From Microbacterium sp. SLBN-146 (GTDB lineage Bacteria > Actinomycetota > Actinomycetes > Actinomycetales > Microbacteriaceae), in assembly GCF_006715145.1 (NCBI RefSeq), contig NZ_VFMR01000001.1, forward strand, positions 2,232,001 to 2,296,000: DNA of 64,000 nt, given 5' to 3'. Shown here piece after piece: positions 55,712-64,000 of this stretch. How positions within the stretch are numbered: position 1 is the stretch's first letter; each line of letters begins with the position of its first letter. Under the pieces are notes generated by a model. That model had not been told where the DNA came from and ran no database searches. It saw nothing but the letters and a program-made list of their open reading frames with translations. A program made the translations under genes and the position numbers.

Positions 55712-57595
55712 TCAGGCGGCGACCTCCGCGCGCGGCTGGGCGTGCGCAGTCTGAGGAAGCCTCCCGGTGAGCGCGCGAAGCGCATAGAGGATCGTGGCGA
55801 GGTCGACGAGCTCCTGCACGAGCGCGCCGGCGACGGCGGGGATGAGACCCGTCGTCGCGACGAGCATGAGACCGATGCTGAGCGCGATGCCGATCCAGAT
55901 CGCGGTGTACGCGACGCGGAGGGTGTCGCGCCCGATCGCGACGGCTTCGACCACTTTCGACAGCGAGTCCGCCAGGATCACGGCCGACGCGGCATCCCCC
56001 GCGGCGGTCGAGCCCTTCGCGCCCATCGCGATGCCGATGTCCGCCGCCGCGAGGACGGGAGCGTCGTTGACGCCGTCTCCCACCATCAGGACGGGACGCG
56101 GACGCATCTCGGCGGCGAGGTGGACTTTGTCGCGGGGGAGGAGCTCTGCGTGGATGTCGGTGATCCCCACCTGCGCCGCGATCGCCTCGGCCGTCGGGCG
56201 CGTGTCACCCGTCAGCATCGCGATGCGCTCGATGCCGTTCTCGCGCAGCCACGACACGACGGCGGGTGCTTCGGGGCGCGGGTCGTCGGCGAGGACGAGG
56301 ACGCCGGCGAAGCGACCGTCGACGGCGACGTAGGCCGCGGCATGCCCCGGTCCGAGGGTCGCACGCTCGGCGTCCGGCGCGATCGACGCCACGTACGCGG
56401 GCTTCCCGACCACGACGGTCCGCCCCTCGATGACGGCCGTGACTCCGTTGGTGGCCACTTCGCTCGCCTCGGTCGCGGCATGGCGCGGAAGGCTCCGCTC
56501 GTCGGCGGCCCGGCGGATCCCTTCGGCGAGAACGTGACTCGAATACTGCTCTGCGGATGCCGCGAGGGCGAGCACCTCGTCGGCGTCGAAGCCCGTCATG
56601 GCCCGGACGTCGATGAGCTCGGGGTGTCCACGCGTGAGGGTCCCGGTCTTGTCGAACGCCGCGGACCTCACGCGGGCCAGCTGCTCGATGACGGCCCCGC
56701 CCTTGACGATGACGCCGGCCTTCGCGGCGCGCGACAGACCTCCGAGGAAGGCGACGGGCGCCGCGATGAGAAGGGGACAGGGTGTTGCGAGAACGAGCAC
56801 TTCGGCGAACCGCGTCGGGTCGCCGGAGAGTCCCCACGCGGCGCCCGCGATGACGAGCGAAACGGCGGTGAAGGGGACTGCGAACCGGTCGGCGAGCCGC
56901 ACGACGGGAGCGCGGGACTCCTCGGCATCCCGAACGAGAGCGATGATCTGCTGGTACTGGCTGTCGGCACTGCGGCGCGTCGCGCGCATCCGGATGGCGC
57001 GCGACCCGTTCACCGCCCCGGAGAGCACCTCGTCGCCGCGCGATCGCGACACCGGGAGGCTCTCGCCCGTGAGCGAGGACTCGTCGAAGGAACCCGATGC
57101 GCTCTCGAGCACGCCGTCGACGGGGATCACCTCCGACGGGCGGACGAGGAGCACGTCGCCCACGACGACGTCGTCCGCCGCGGCATCCTGCGTCTCGTCG
57201 CTCTCCGGATCCGTCGGGTGCACGATGACATGCGCGATCTGGGGCGCATGATCGAGGAGCGCGGTGAGCTCCCGCCGCGCGCGACGGGCGGCGAAGTCCT
57301 CGAGCGCCTCGCCGCCCGAGAGCATGAGCACGATGATGAGGGATGCGACGTACTCACCGACCGCGAGCGTCGCGACCATCGCGACGACCGCCAGCACGTC
57401 GAGCCCGATGTGCCCGCGGATGACGTCGCGGATCATGCCGATGAGCGTCCAGACGACGATGGCGCTCACATAGAGGGTGGCCAACCACCGGCTCGCGCCC
57501 TCGAGTCCGGTCGCGTCGAGCACGAAGACCGCCACACCGACGGCGACCGTCGCCGTGATGACGGGGTACCGCACGAGACTGCGCAGCAATCGCAT
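55712..57595 (-). CDS. heavy-metal translocating P1B-type ATPase
   Basis: 627 residues from ATG 57595 (MRLLRSLVRYPVITATVAVG). There is no N-terminal HMA domain. Motifs: TGES in SSLTGESLPVSRSRG, the metal-site TPCPLLIAAPVAFLGG (TPC instead of CPC), phosphorylation Asp in FDKTGTLTRGHPEL, a degenerate HP motif (AEQYSSHVLAEGI), and GDGVNDAPVLAAADIGIAMG. The TPC motif places it with the ATPases that export Co, Zn, Cd or Fe rather than Cu. The open frame upstream of 57595 is not supported by a ribosome site. Confidence 0.9.
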   Translation of the reverse strand: MRLLRSLVRYPVITATVAVGVAVFVLDATGLEGASRWLATLYVSAIVVWTLIGMIRDVIRGHIGLDVLAVVAMVATLAVGEYVASLIIVLMLSGGEALEDFAARRARRELTALLDHAPQIAHVIVHPTDPESDETQDAAADDVVVGDVLLVRPSEVIPVDGVLESASGSFDESSLTGESLPVSRSRGDEVLSGAVNGSRAIRMRATRRSADSQYQQIIALVRDAEESRAPVVRLADRFAVPFTAVSLVIAGAAWGLSGDPTRFAEVLVLATPCPLLIAAPVAFLGGLSRAAKAGVIVKGGAVIEQLARVRSAAFDKTGTLTRGHPELIDVRAMTGFDADEVLALAASAEQYSSHVLAEGIRRAADERSLPRHAATEASEVATNGVTAVIEGRTVVVGKPAYVASIAPDAERATLGPGHAAAYVAVDGRFAGVLVLADDPRPEAPAVVSWLRENGIERIAMLTGDTRPTAEAIAAQVGITDIHAELLPRDKVHLAAEMRPRPVLMVGDGVNDAPVLAAADIGIAMGAKGSTAAGDAASAVILADSLSKVVEAVAIGRDTLRVAYTAIWIGIALSIGLMLVATTGLIPAVAGALVQELVDLATILYALRALTGRLPQTAHAQPRAEVAA

Positions 57596-57666
57596 GTGCT
57601 CAGCATGGCCGCCGGACCGCCCTGTGCCAAGCGGTTCGCGGGCGTGGTGCGTCATAGGCTGGGGAT

Positions 57667-58143
57667 GTGACAGTCCCCCTGCATCCACGGAGTCAGCTCG
57701 TTCAGGATTCGCTTCGCGCGGCCGGCATCACGGGAGAGATCGTCGTCCTTCCGGATGCCGCCTCGACTGCCGCGCTCGCGGCGGCGGCGCTCGGCATCGA
57801 GGTCGGTGCGATCGCGAACAGCCTCGTCTTCTGGTCCGACGACGAGCCGCTCCTCGTCATGACGAGCGGAGCCCACCGCGTCGACACCGCCGCGCTCGCC
57901 GACCGCCTGGGTCGTGGGAGCATCGTGAGGGCCACGGTCGATCAGGTGCGCTCAGCGACTGGTCAGGCGATCGGCGGCGTCGCCCCCACGGGGCATCCGT
58001 CACGTCTCACGACGATCGTCGACGAGGACCTCGCGAACTTCGACGAGATCTGGGCGGCGGGCGGCACGCCGCATACGGTGTTTCCGCTGACGTTCGACGA
58101 GCTCGTCGCCCTCACAGGTGGCACGGTCGCCAAGGTCGACTGA
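57667..58143 (+). CDS. YbaK/EbsC family protein (Cys-tRNA(Pro)/aminoacyl-tRNA deacylase-like)
   Basis: 158 residues from GTG 57667. The editing-domain pattern is present (TAALAAAALGIEVGAIANSL, VFWSDDEPLLVMTSGAHRVD, ATGQAIGGVAPTGHPSRLTT). The Lys usual in the IAKSL stretch is Asn here, as in several actinobacterial members, so activity on mischarged tRNA(Pro) may be altered. It is divergent from the P-type ATPase and convergent with the debranching enzyme. Confidence 0.85.
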   Translation: MTVPLHPRSQLVQDSLRAAGITGEIVVLPDAASTAALAAAALGIEVGAIANSLVFWSDDEPLLVMTSGAHRVDTAALADRLGRGSIVRATVDQVRSATGQAIGGVAPTGHPSRLTTIVDEDLANFDEIWAAGGTPHTVFPLTFDELVALTGGTVAKVD

Positions 58144-58194
58144 GGCTCCCACGCGGACGGACGGACGGGCGGATGCGGCGGTCAGCCCCGCCGG

Positions 58195-60123
58195 TCAGTC
58201 GCCGAGGATCGTCAGCGCCGTGACGGCAGCGGCCGCCGACCAGGCTTGCGGCCGGCATGCCGCAGGGTAGGGCGTCGGACGGCTCGTGGCCGACCGCGGA
58301 TCGCCCGAGTGCAGCTCCGGTAGGCGGTAGGCGAATCCCTCGGCCGCGTCGAGCAGTCCGTCGACGACCCGGCGTGCGGCATCCGTGAGTCCCGCTCGGC
58401 GCATGCCGTGCGCGCAGATGGCCGTATCGTGCGTCCAGACGCTGCCGCCGTGATACGAAAGCGGCCAGTATCCTGCGGCATCCGTCGACATGGTCCGGAT
58501 GCCGTATCCGCTCGACATCGATGACCCCAGCAGCAGGTCGGCGATCGCCCGCTCGTCGTCGGCGTCGAGGATGCCCGTTCCGAGAAGATGGCCGATGTTG
58601 CTCGTCAACGTGTCGACGGGCTTTTTGTCCCGATCCAGCGCGACGGCGGGATAGCGGCCTTCGGGCGTCGTGATCCAGAAGGACTTCGCGAAGCGGGCGC
58701 GCAGATCCGCCGCCCACGTCCGGAGCGCCTGCGGAGAGAGGTCGGCGCCGGCATCGAAGGACTCCAGGATCTCCGCACCCGCGAGGGCCGCTTCGTAGGC
58801 GTACCCCTGCACTTCGCACAGAGCGATCGGTCCCTCGGCGAGAGTGCCGTCACGCCACTGGATCGAATCGCCTGAATCCTTCCACCCCTGGTTGGCAAGG
58901 CCTCGGCCCGTGCGGTCGATGTAGTCGAGGAATCCGTCGCCGTCGCTGTCGCCGTGCTCGATGATCCAGCGGAGAGCAGCCATGAGGTTCGGCAGGAGCG
59001 CGCGCACCTCGGCGTCGGGCATTCCGGCCCGCCACGCGTCGGCGAGGAGGCACACCCACAGCGGCGTCGAGTCGACGCTCCCGTAGTAGAGCGGCGGGAG
59101 GGCGATCCCCTCGCCCGGCATCTCCAGGGCGGTCGCGCGGAGTTCGTGGAGGATCTTGCCGGGCTCCTGCGCCGTGTCGTCGTCGTGCCGGTCTCCCTGC
59201 AGGCGCGCGAGCACCCGGAGCGTCGAGGCGGCCATCCGCGTGTCGAGCGGCAGCGCGAGGCGCGCAGCCCAGATCGAGTCCCGGCCGAAGAGGGTCAGGA
59301 ACCAGGGCACCCCGGCGGCGAAGAACTCGTCGCCGGGATGGTCGGGAAGCGCGAGTCGCAGCGCGTCGAGGTCGCCGAGGGCGACGTCGATCCAGCGCGC
59401 GATGCGCGGGTCGGACCCGGATGCCGGGGGCACTTCCGCCGGAACCTCCGCCCAGGGGCGCGCTGTGCCGGCCGCCCGGACGACGAGCGTCGTGTCGCGC
59501 AGGTCGAGTTCGAACGCGACCTGAGCGACCCCCCGCGCGGGCACGGAGACCCGCCAACTCGCCACGACGTCGTCGCCGTCGCGCTCGACGCGCCCACCCG
59601 GGGCCCGGATCGTGAGGCGCTGATCTCCCGCCGTGGCGGTGACTGTCACCGCGGCATCCGTCACGTCCACGTCGTGGGGGACCGGTTCCGATACACCGGA
59701 CTTGACGTCGTGGAGCGAGGCGAAATCGAGGCCGAGCCGCACTGAGAGCGTCGTCGTGACCGCGTCCGGGAGGGCCGAGTGCAGCCTCAGCGTCTCGACG
59801 ACCGACCCGGCGGAGACGACCCGCTCGCGCAGGAGCCGCACCTTGGGGTCGGGAGAGCGATCGTCGATCCCGCGCAGGAGACCCCCGAACACGACGCGCG
59901 ACGGGCCGTCGGGAGCGACGGAGATCCATTCGATCGGCGAATCGGCGCACGACAGCTCGAGACTCCGCACGTGACGGACGTCACCGTGGAAGACGCCGTC
60001 GATGGCGGTACCGCCGAGGTCGCCCGTGTCGCCCGACCACATTTGCGTCGGCGCTCGCAGTACCGTCACGGCGTCGTCGAGCAAGGGCTGGAGGGGCTCG
60101 GATCGAGGGGATTCGAGGGTCAT
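58195..60123 (-). CDS. amylo-alpha-1,6-glucosidase / glycogen-debranching-type hydrolase
   Basis: 642 residues from ATG 60123, whose start overlaps the permease stop. N-terminal beta-sandwich of debranching enzymes (TAIDGVFHGDVRHVRSLELS, IEWISVAPDGPSRVVFGGLL), then an (alpha/alpha)6 barrel with GVPWFLTLFGRDSIWAARLA, YGSVDSTPLWVCLLADAWRA, GWKDSGDSIQWRDG and WTHDTAICAHGMRRAGL. The FGRDSI and KDSGDS motifs carry catalytic carboxylates in related GH63/GH133-like enzymes. It is the last gene of the sugar ABC operon, so it probably trims the imported oligosaccharide inside the cell. Confidence 0.88.
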   Translation of the reverse strand: MTLESPRSEPLQPLLDDAVTVLRAPTQMWSGDTGDLGGTAIDGVFHGDVRHVRSLELSCADSPIEWISVAPDGPSRVVFGGLLRGIDDRSPDPKVRLLRERVVSAGSVVETLRLHSALPDAVTTTLSVRLGLDFASLHDVKSGVSEPVPHDVDVTDAAVTVTATAGDQRLTIRAPGGRVERDGDDVVASWRVSVPARGVAQVAFELDLRDTTLVVRAAGTARPWAEVPAEVPPASGSDPRIARWIDVALGDLDALRLALPDHPGDEFFAAGVPWFLTLFGRDSIWAARLALPLDTRMAASTLRVLARLQGDRHDDDTAQEPGKILHELRATALEMPGEGIALPPLYYGSVDSTPLWVCLLADAWRAGMPDAEVRALLPNLMAALRWIIEHGDSDGDGFLDYIDRTGRGLANQGWKDSGDSIQWRDGTLAEGPIALCEVQGYAYEAALAGAEILESFDAGADLSPQALRTWAADLRARFAKSFWITTPEGRYPAVALDRDKKPVDTLTSNIGHLLGTGILDADDERAIADLLLGSSMSSGYGIRTMSTDAAGYWPLSYHGGSVWTHDTAICAHGMRRAGLTDAARRVVDGLLDAAEGFAYRLPELHSGDPRSATSRPTPYPAACRPQAWSAAAAVTALTILGD

Positions 60124-61028
60124 TCTTTGACTGCTCCTTCGCTGGCGTTCATGATGCGCCGCTGGAAGATGAAGAAAAGGACGGCGACGGGGATCGTCAT
60201 GATGAGGGCGGCGGCGAGCTTGAGCGGGTACTGCGTTCCCTGGCTCAATTGACCCGATGCCAAGCGGGCGACGCCCTTCGTGAGCGTCGTCAGCTCGGGG
60301 GACTGCGTCGACACGATGAAGTGGGCCAGCTCGTTCCACGAGCCCTGGAACGACAGGATGATGATCGTGATGAGCGCGGGGCGCGCCATCGGCAGCACGA
60401 CGGACCAGAAGACCCGGAAGCTCCCGGCCCCGTCGATGCGGGCCTGTTCTTCGACCGACACGGGGATCGACTCGAAGAAGTTCTTCATGATGAAGACCCC
60501 GGCCGCGTCGACGAGGAGCGGCACGATCATGCCCGCATACGAGTCGTACATGCCGAGCTGATTGATGACGAGGAACTTCGGAATCAGCAGCACGACGGCG
60601 GGGACCGCCATGACGGCCACGACACCCGCGAAGATGACGCCGCGACCCCGGAACTGAAGTCGCGCGAGGGCATAGCCCGCGAGTGAGCAGAAGAAGACGC
60701 GGCCGAGCGTCACGCAGATCGTCACGACGGCGGAGTTGGCGAACCACAGCGGGAAGTCGCTGCGCAGGAACAGCCGTTCATAGGCGGCGGCCGACCACGT
60801 CTGCGGGATGAGCGAGACGGGGTTGGACGCCGCGTCCGCATCCGTCTTGAACGAGGTCGAGATCTGGATGAGGAACGGCGAGATGTAGATGAGGGCGAGC
60901 ACGATGAGAAGCGCGTAGAGCGCGATCTGCCAGGTCACGGTCCGGCTCCGCCACCGCCTCATCGAGGGCTTCCGCCGCGTCGAGGTCGACGCGAGGATCT
61001 CGGCCTCGGTGAGCGTCGTGCCGGTCAT
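60120..61028 (-). CDS. carbohydrate ABC transporter permease, MalG-type
   Basis: 302 residues from ATG 61028. Six helices, starting TWQIALYALLIVLALIYISP, and the EAA loop VSVEEQARIDGAGSFRVFWS, then VVLPMARPALITIIILSFQG, followed by SWNELAHFIV. This is the standard inner-membrane subunit of CUT1 sugar importers. It overlaps both neighbours by four bases. Confidence 0.93.
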   Translation of the reverse strand: MTGTTLTEAEILASTSTRRKPSMRRWRSRTVTWQIALYALLIVLALIYISPFLIQISTSFKTDADAASNPVSLIPQTWSAAAYERLFLRSDFPLWFANSAVVTICVTLGRVFFCSLAGYALARLQFRGRGVIFAGVVAVMAVPAVVLLIPKFLVINQLGMYDSYAGMIVPLLVDAAGVFIMKNFFESIPVSVEEQARIDGAGSFRVFWSVVLPMARPALITIIILSFQGSWNELAHFIVSTQSPELTTLTKGVARLASGQLSQGTQYPLKLAAALIMTIPVAVLFFIFQRRIMNASEGAVKE

Positions 61029-62134
61029 CGCATGCTCCTTCCGGTCGGGCGCACTTCGTACTGGCGGGCGCGGCGACGAGACACGGGCCGCTCGCGCAGC
61101 ACCCAGCGCTGGAAGATCGTGAAGAACACGATGATCGCGAAGAGGATGAAGGCGATCGCGGCGCCCTGGCCCCAGTCCTGACCGAGGAAGGCGGAGGAGT
61201 AGGACAGGTAGGCAGGGGTGACCGTCGTCTTGCCGGGCGCGCCCTGCGTGCCCGTGTAGATCTGGTCGAAGACCTGCCAGCATCCGATGAGACCGAGGGT
61301 CAGGACGGTGAAGAGCGTCGGCCGGAGCTGCGGGAGGGTCACCTTCCAGAACCGCTTCCACGCGTTCGCGCCGTCCATCATCGCCGCTTCCTCGACATCG
61401 CCGCCGAGGTTCTGGAGCGCCGCGATGAACAGCAGCATGAAGGTTCCGCTCGTCGTGAAGACCGCCATGAAGATGAGGGCCGTCATTGCGACGGAGGGCC
61501 CCGCGAGCCAGTTCCAGAACGTGACGCCCAGGAACCCGTTCTCGGTGAGCGCGTCCGGTCCGCTCGTGACGCCGAACGCACCGAGAAAGTTGTGCACGAT
61601 GCCGGTCGGGTCGTTGAACCAGTTCGGCCCGTTGATCCCGACCCACGAGAGGATCTCGTTGACGGCGCCCGTCGCGGAGAAGAGGAAGAGCCACAGCACG
61701 GTGATCGCGACCGACGAAGTCACCGAGGGAAAATAGAACGCCGTGCGGAAGACGCCGCGCCCGCGCAGGACCGCCCGATTGACGAGGACGGCGAGGAAGA
61801 GCGAGAGCGCCGTCTGCAGCGGAACGACGAGCAGCACGTACCACGCGTTGTTGCGGAGCGAGGTGCCGAAGTCACGGGTCGGAAGGCCGCCGTCGGTCGT
61901 GATGGCGGCGTAGTTCTCCAGGCCCACGAAGCCGACACCGGGTGCGAAGGGGCTGCCGCGTCCGGACCAGTCCGAGAAGCTCACCCACAGCGCCATCAGC
62001 ACGGGCACCAGAAGGAAGACGCCCAGGATGACGAGTACCGGGAGAGTGAAGACCCATCCCGCCAGCGTCTCGCCGCGCCGCAGACCCGAGCGGGGTCTGC
62101 GGTCGCGGCGCGGCGCCGTAGCCAGTGCAGTCAT
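61025..62134 (-). CDS. carbohydrate ABC transporter permease, MalF-type
   Basis: 369 residues. A basic N-terminus (PRRDRRPRSGLRRGE) leads to helices GWVFTLPVLVILGVFLLVPV and VLMALWVSFSDWSGRG. The coupling loop is GGDVEEAAMMDGANAWKRFW followed by KVTLPQLRPTLFTVLTLGLI. The insert between helices is long (NGPNWFNDPTGIVHN), as in MalF-like subunits. Overlaps the MalG-type gene by four bases and follows the binding-protein gene by eight. Confidence 0.92.
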   Translation of the reverse strand: MTALATAPRRDRRPRSGLRRGETLAGWVFTLPVLVILGVFLLVPVLMALWVSFSDWSGRGSPFAPGVGFVGLENYAAITTDGGLPTRDFGTSLRNNAWYVLLVVPLQTALSLFLAVLVNRAVLRGRGVFRTAFYFPSVTSSVAITVLWLFLFSATGAVNEILSWVGINGPNWFNDPTGIVHNFLGAFGVTSGPDALTENGFLGVTFWNWLAGPSVAMTALIFMAVFTTSGTFMLLFIAALQNLGGDVEEAAMMDGANAWKRFWKVTLPQLRPTLFTVLTLGLIGCWQVFDQIYTGTQGAPGKTTVTPAYLSYSSAFLGQDWGQGAAIAFILFAIIVFFTIFQRWVLRERPVSRRRARQYEVRPTGRSMR

Positions 62135-62142
62135 GCGTCGAC

Positions 62143-63405
62143 TCAGCCCACGACGGCTTCGGTGTTGGACTGGACGGTGTCGAGGATCTGCTGCGGGTCA
62201 GCCGCCTTCAGGTTCTCGAGCGCCGCATTGAAGTCGGAGATGACCGCCGCGATGCCGTCGTTGGTCGGGACTCCCTGCGCGTAGTCCGCTGCCGCGAGGA
62301 ACGCCGCGAGCTCGGAGTTGTCAGAGGTCCACTGATCGGCGGCGGACTCGACGGGAGGCATGGGGCCGAAGGCATCCGAGAAGGCGAGAACCTGCTCCGT
62401 GCTCGTGAGGTACTCCACGAGGTCGAGGGCGGCTTCCTGGTTCGGGCTGTCAGCGGCCATACCCCAGCAGTTCGTGAACTGCAGCGTGCCCTGGCCCGCC
62501 GGTCCGGCGGGGAGCTCCGCCACGATGTACTCGACGGCGGGGAAGTCGTTCTCCATGGCGCCCGTGATCCAGTTGCCCTCGATCACCATCGCCGCCTGCT
62601 CCTTGCCGAAGGCCTCGCCGCCCCAGCCCGCGCCGAGGTCGATCGTCGCGTAGCCGAACGTTCCCGAGGCGAGCTGCTCCTTGACGAAGGTGAGCGCCTC
62701 GAGGTTCTCGGGGCTGTCCGCCGTCGCCTCGGTCCCGTCCTCGCTCACGAGAGAGCCGCCGGCCTGTGCCATGAATGCGCCGACCCTCTGGTATTCCGCG
62801 CCGAAGGCGAGACCCGTCACGCCGTCGGCTGTCAGGGTCTGAGCGACGGATGCCAGCTCATCCCAGGTGGTGGGGATGTCCGCATCGGTGAGGCCCGCGG
62901 CCTCCCACAGACGCGTGTTGATGATGAGCCCGAGGGTCGAGAAGTCTTTGGGGGCGCAGTAGAACTCGTCCTCGTACGTGAAGTTGGACACGAGCGACGG
63001 GTAGAAGTCGTCCTTGTTGGACAGCAGATCGCCGTAGGGAGTGAGCGATCCGTTGGAGGCGTAGCCGGCCAGCGCTTCAGGAGCGAGGTAGAACAGGTCG
63101 GGCGGCGACCCTGCGGCGAATCCCTGCGACAGCTCCTGCGACAGGTCGCTCGCCGCAACGACGTCCGCGTCGATTCCCGACTCGGCCGACCATGCCGCGA
63201 CGGCTTCGGTGACGGCGTCGGTCTCGGCGTCGCCCGATGATCCGATAAGGATGGTCAGCGCGTCATCCGATGAGGTCAGCTCGCCCGAACCCGCCTCACC
63301 GCCGCCCGAATCGCTGAAACCCGACCCGCATCCCGTGAGCACCAGAGCGCTCGCCGTCGCGAGCGCACCGATTCCGACGATTGTTCGTGCCGTGCTGCGT
63401 GCCAT
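62143..63405 (-). CDS. extracellular solute-binding lipoprotein of a CUT1 sugar importer
   Basis: 420 residues from ATG 63405, with AAGGAGA six bases upstream. Lipobox LTGC after STARTIVGIGALATASALV. The body has the SBP family 1 pattern (SAESGIDADVVAASDLSQEL, PDLFYLAPEALAGYASNG, and the late AADSPNQEAALDLVEYLTST). It captures an oligosaccharide for the two permeases; the ATPase is not in the operon and is probably a shared MsiK-type subunit elsewhere. Two identical operator-like sites lie just upstream. Confidence 0.92.
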   Translation of the reverse strand: MARSTARTIVGIGALATASALVLTGCGSGFSDSGGGEAGSGELTSSDDALTILIGSSGDAETDAVTEAVAAWSAESGIDADVVAASDLSQELSQGFAAGSPPDLFYLAPEALAGYASNGSLTPYGDLLSNKDDFYPSLVSNFTYEDEFYCAPKDFSTLGLIINTRLWEAAGLTDADIPTTWDELASVAQTLTADGVTGLAFGAEYQRVGAFMAQAGGSLVSEDGTEATADSPENLEALTFVKEQLASGTFGYATIDLGAGWGGEAFGKEQAAMVIEGNWITGAMENDFPAVEYIVAELPAGPAGQGTLQFTNCWGMAADSPNQEAALDLVEYLTSTEQVLAFSDAFGPMPPVESAADQWTSDNSELAAFLAAADYAQGVPTNDGIAAVISDFNAALENLKAADPQQILDTVQSNTEAVVG

Positions 63406-63430
63406 GACAATCTCCTTCGATATCAAGGGG

Positions 63431-63458
63431 TTGAACGATCAAACTTTGAACGATCAAA
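63431..63458. promoter_or_regulatory. two tandem LacI-type operators
   Basis: TTGAACGATCAAA occurs twice, at 63431-63443 and 63446-63458. Each is quasi-palindromic (TTGA-ACGA-TCAA) and the 15-bp spacing puts them about one and a half helical turns apart. They lie between the sugar importer operon and the divergent lacI gene, as expected for a LacI repressor controlling both. Confidence 0.7.
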
Positions 63459-63560
63459 ATCTCTCGTGGACAAACTAAGCTCGGGATGCGCCGATGTCAA
63501 GCGCGTTGCTAGCCTGTCCCTCGTCCGAGTGCAGGTGCCACGTCGAGAGAAGGAGCGGGC

Positions 63561-64000
63561 ATGGCGAAGTCGCCCACCGTCGAAGACGTCGCGCTCGCCG
63601 CCGGCGTCTCGCGGCAGACCGTCTCGAACGTCCTGAACACGCCCGCCGTCGTGAAGGCGTCGACCCGCGAGCGCGTCGAGAACGCCATCTCGCAGCTCGG
63701 CTACCGACGCTCGGCGGCGGCGCGGCAGCTGCGGACACGGCGGAGCTCCACGATCGGCATCCATCTGGATCCGTACGCCGGCGGAATCTCCGGCGTCGTC
63801 CTGGACCGCTTCGTGCACGCGCTCACGGAACGCGCCGGCGACCGCGGCATGCGCATCCAGCTCTACGCCGCGCGCACCCCCACCGACGAGATCGAACGTA
63901 TGCGCGAGCTCGCCGACGGCGGCGAGATCGATGCCGTCGTCATCACGGGCACCTTCCACGGCGACCCGCGGACGCAGTGGCTTCTCGCGCACGAAGTGCC
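63561..64000 (+). CDS. LacI family transcriptional regulator, N-terminal part
   Basis: The first 146 codons are visible from ATG 63561, after AAGGAG; the gene continues past the window. HTH: TVEDVALAAGVSRQTVSNVL; hinge: SQLGYRRSAAARQLRTRR; then IGIHLDPYAGGISGVVLDRF and GEIDAVVITGTFHGDPRT of the effector domain. It is divergent from the sugar importer operon and probably binds the two sites at 63431-63458, with an imported sugar as inducer. Confidence 0.93.
   Translation, partial: MAKSPTVEDVALAAGVSRQTVSNVLNTPAVVKASTRERVENAISQLGYRRSAAARQLRTRRSSTIGIHLDPYAGGISGVVLDRFVHALTERAGDRGMRIQLYAARTPTDEIERMRELADGGEIDAVVITGTFHGDPRTQWLLAHEV

Overview
The window looks like chromosomal DNA of a high-GC Gram-positive actinobacterium of the family Microbacteriaceae, most likely a Microbacterium-like organism. 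The supports are very high GC with strong third-position GC, frequent GTG starts, two Lsr2 nucleoid proteins, a DUF222/HNH (13E12-type) gene, Asp23/Gls24 clusters with AmaP, and the run fmdB-mscL / 5-FTHF ligase / galU / rimJ-like / sepX(glpR)-like / tRNA-Ala. The genus is inferred from gene content and was not checked by a search.

Layout. 1-1.8 kb: end of an unknown gene, a membrane-anchored EEP-family protein and a GNAT acetyltransferase. 1.9-8.3 kb: a compact catabolic operon with its own LacI regulator and three operator-like palindromes, a NitT/TauT-type ABC importer, a metallo-beta-lactamase-fold hydrolase, a PF07090-type amidotransferase-like protein and a ribokinase-family kinase. 8.3-9.4 kb: a small lower-GC islet with one membrane/coiled-coil gene, bounded by 64-bp direct repeats that copy the 3' end of the neighbouring phosphoesterase. 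10.3-12.1 kb: three palindromic repeats beside a DUF222/HNH gene. 12.3-24.4 kb: SDR oxidoreductases, an SQR-like flavoprotein, a GH15 glucoamylase/trehalase, an HxlR/SDR pair, an S51-like peptidase, a lipase-like hydrolase, an SRPBCC-DUF1990 fusion, glutaminase and an AI-2E family permease.

24.5-33.4 kb: stress and envelope functions. These are UspA, a CNNM/CorC-type CBS protein, a TerC-family exporter behind a yybP-ykoY (Mn2+) riboswitch, CsbD, and a divergent Asp23/Gls24 - ECF sigma module. 33.4-38.3 kb: a REP-like palindrome, a zinc-ribbon protein, Lsr2, a LuxR-type regulator divergent from a DUF485/acetate-symporter pair whose symporter has an apparent one-base frameshift, and an O6-alkylguanine transferase homologue without the catalytic cysteine. 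38.5-42.2 kb: a very large SF1-helicase-like protein with degraded ATPase motifs. 42.2-46.6 kb: conserved housekeeping block (mscL, fmdB-like, 5-FTHF ligase, galU, rimJ-like, sepX/glpR-like, tRNA-Ala). 46.6-49.4 kb: disturbed accessory stretch with two REP-like palindromes, a second lsr2, an aldo/keto-reductase remnant, an 11-copy hexanucleotide tract, a small secreted protein and a membrane protein.

49.5-64 kb: a GH3 beta-glucosidase; a Zn/Mn-type ABC importer with a DtxR-like palindrome over its start codon; an amino-acid dehydrogenase; a heavy-metal P-type ATPase; a YbaK protein; and a carbohydrate ABC importer operon ending in a glycogen-debranching-type hydrolase. That operon is divergent from a LacI regulator, with two identical operator-like sites between them.

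Together the genes describe a soil or plant-associated heterotroph with several LacI-controlled sugar or small-molecule uptake modules, metal homeostasis, envelope-stress machinery, and small islets inserted at gene 3' ends.
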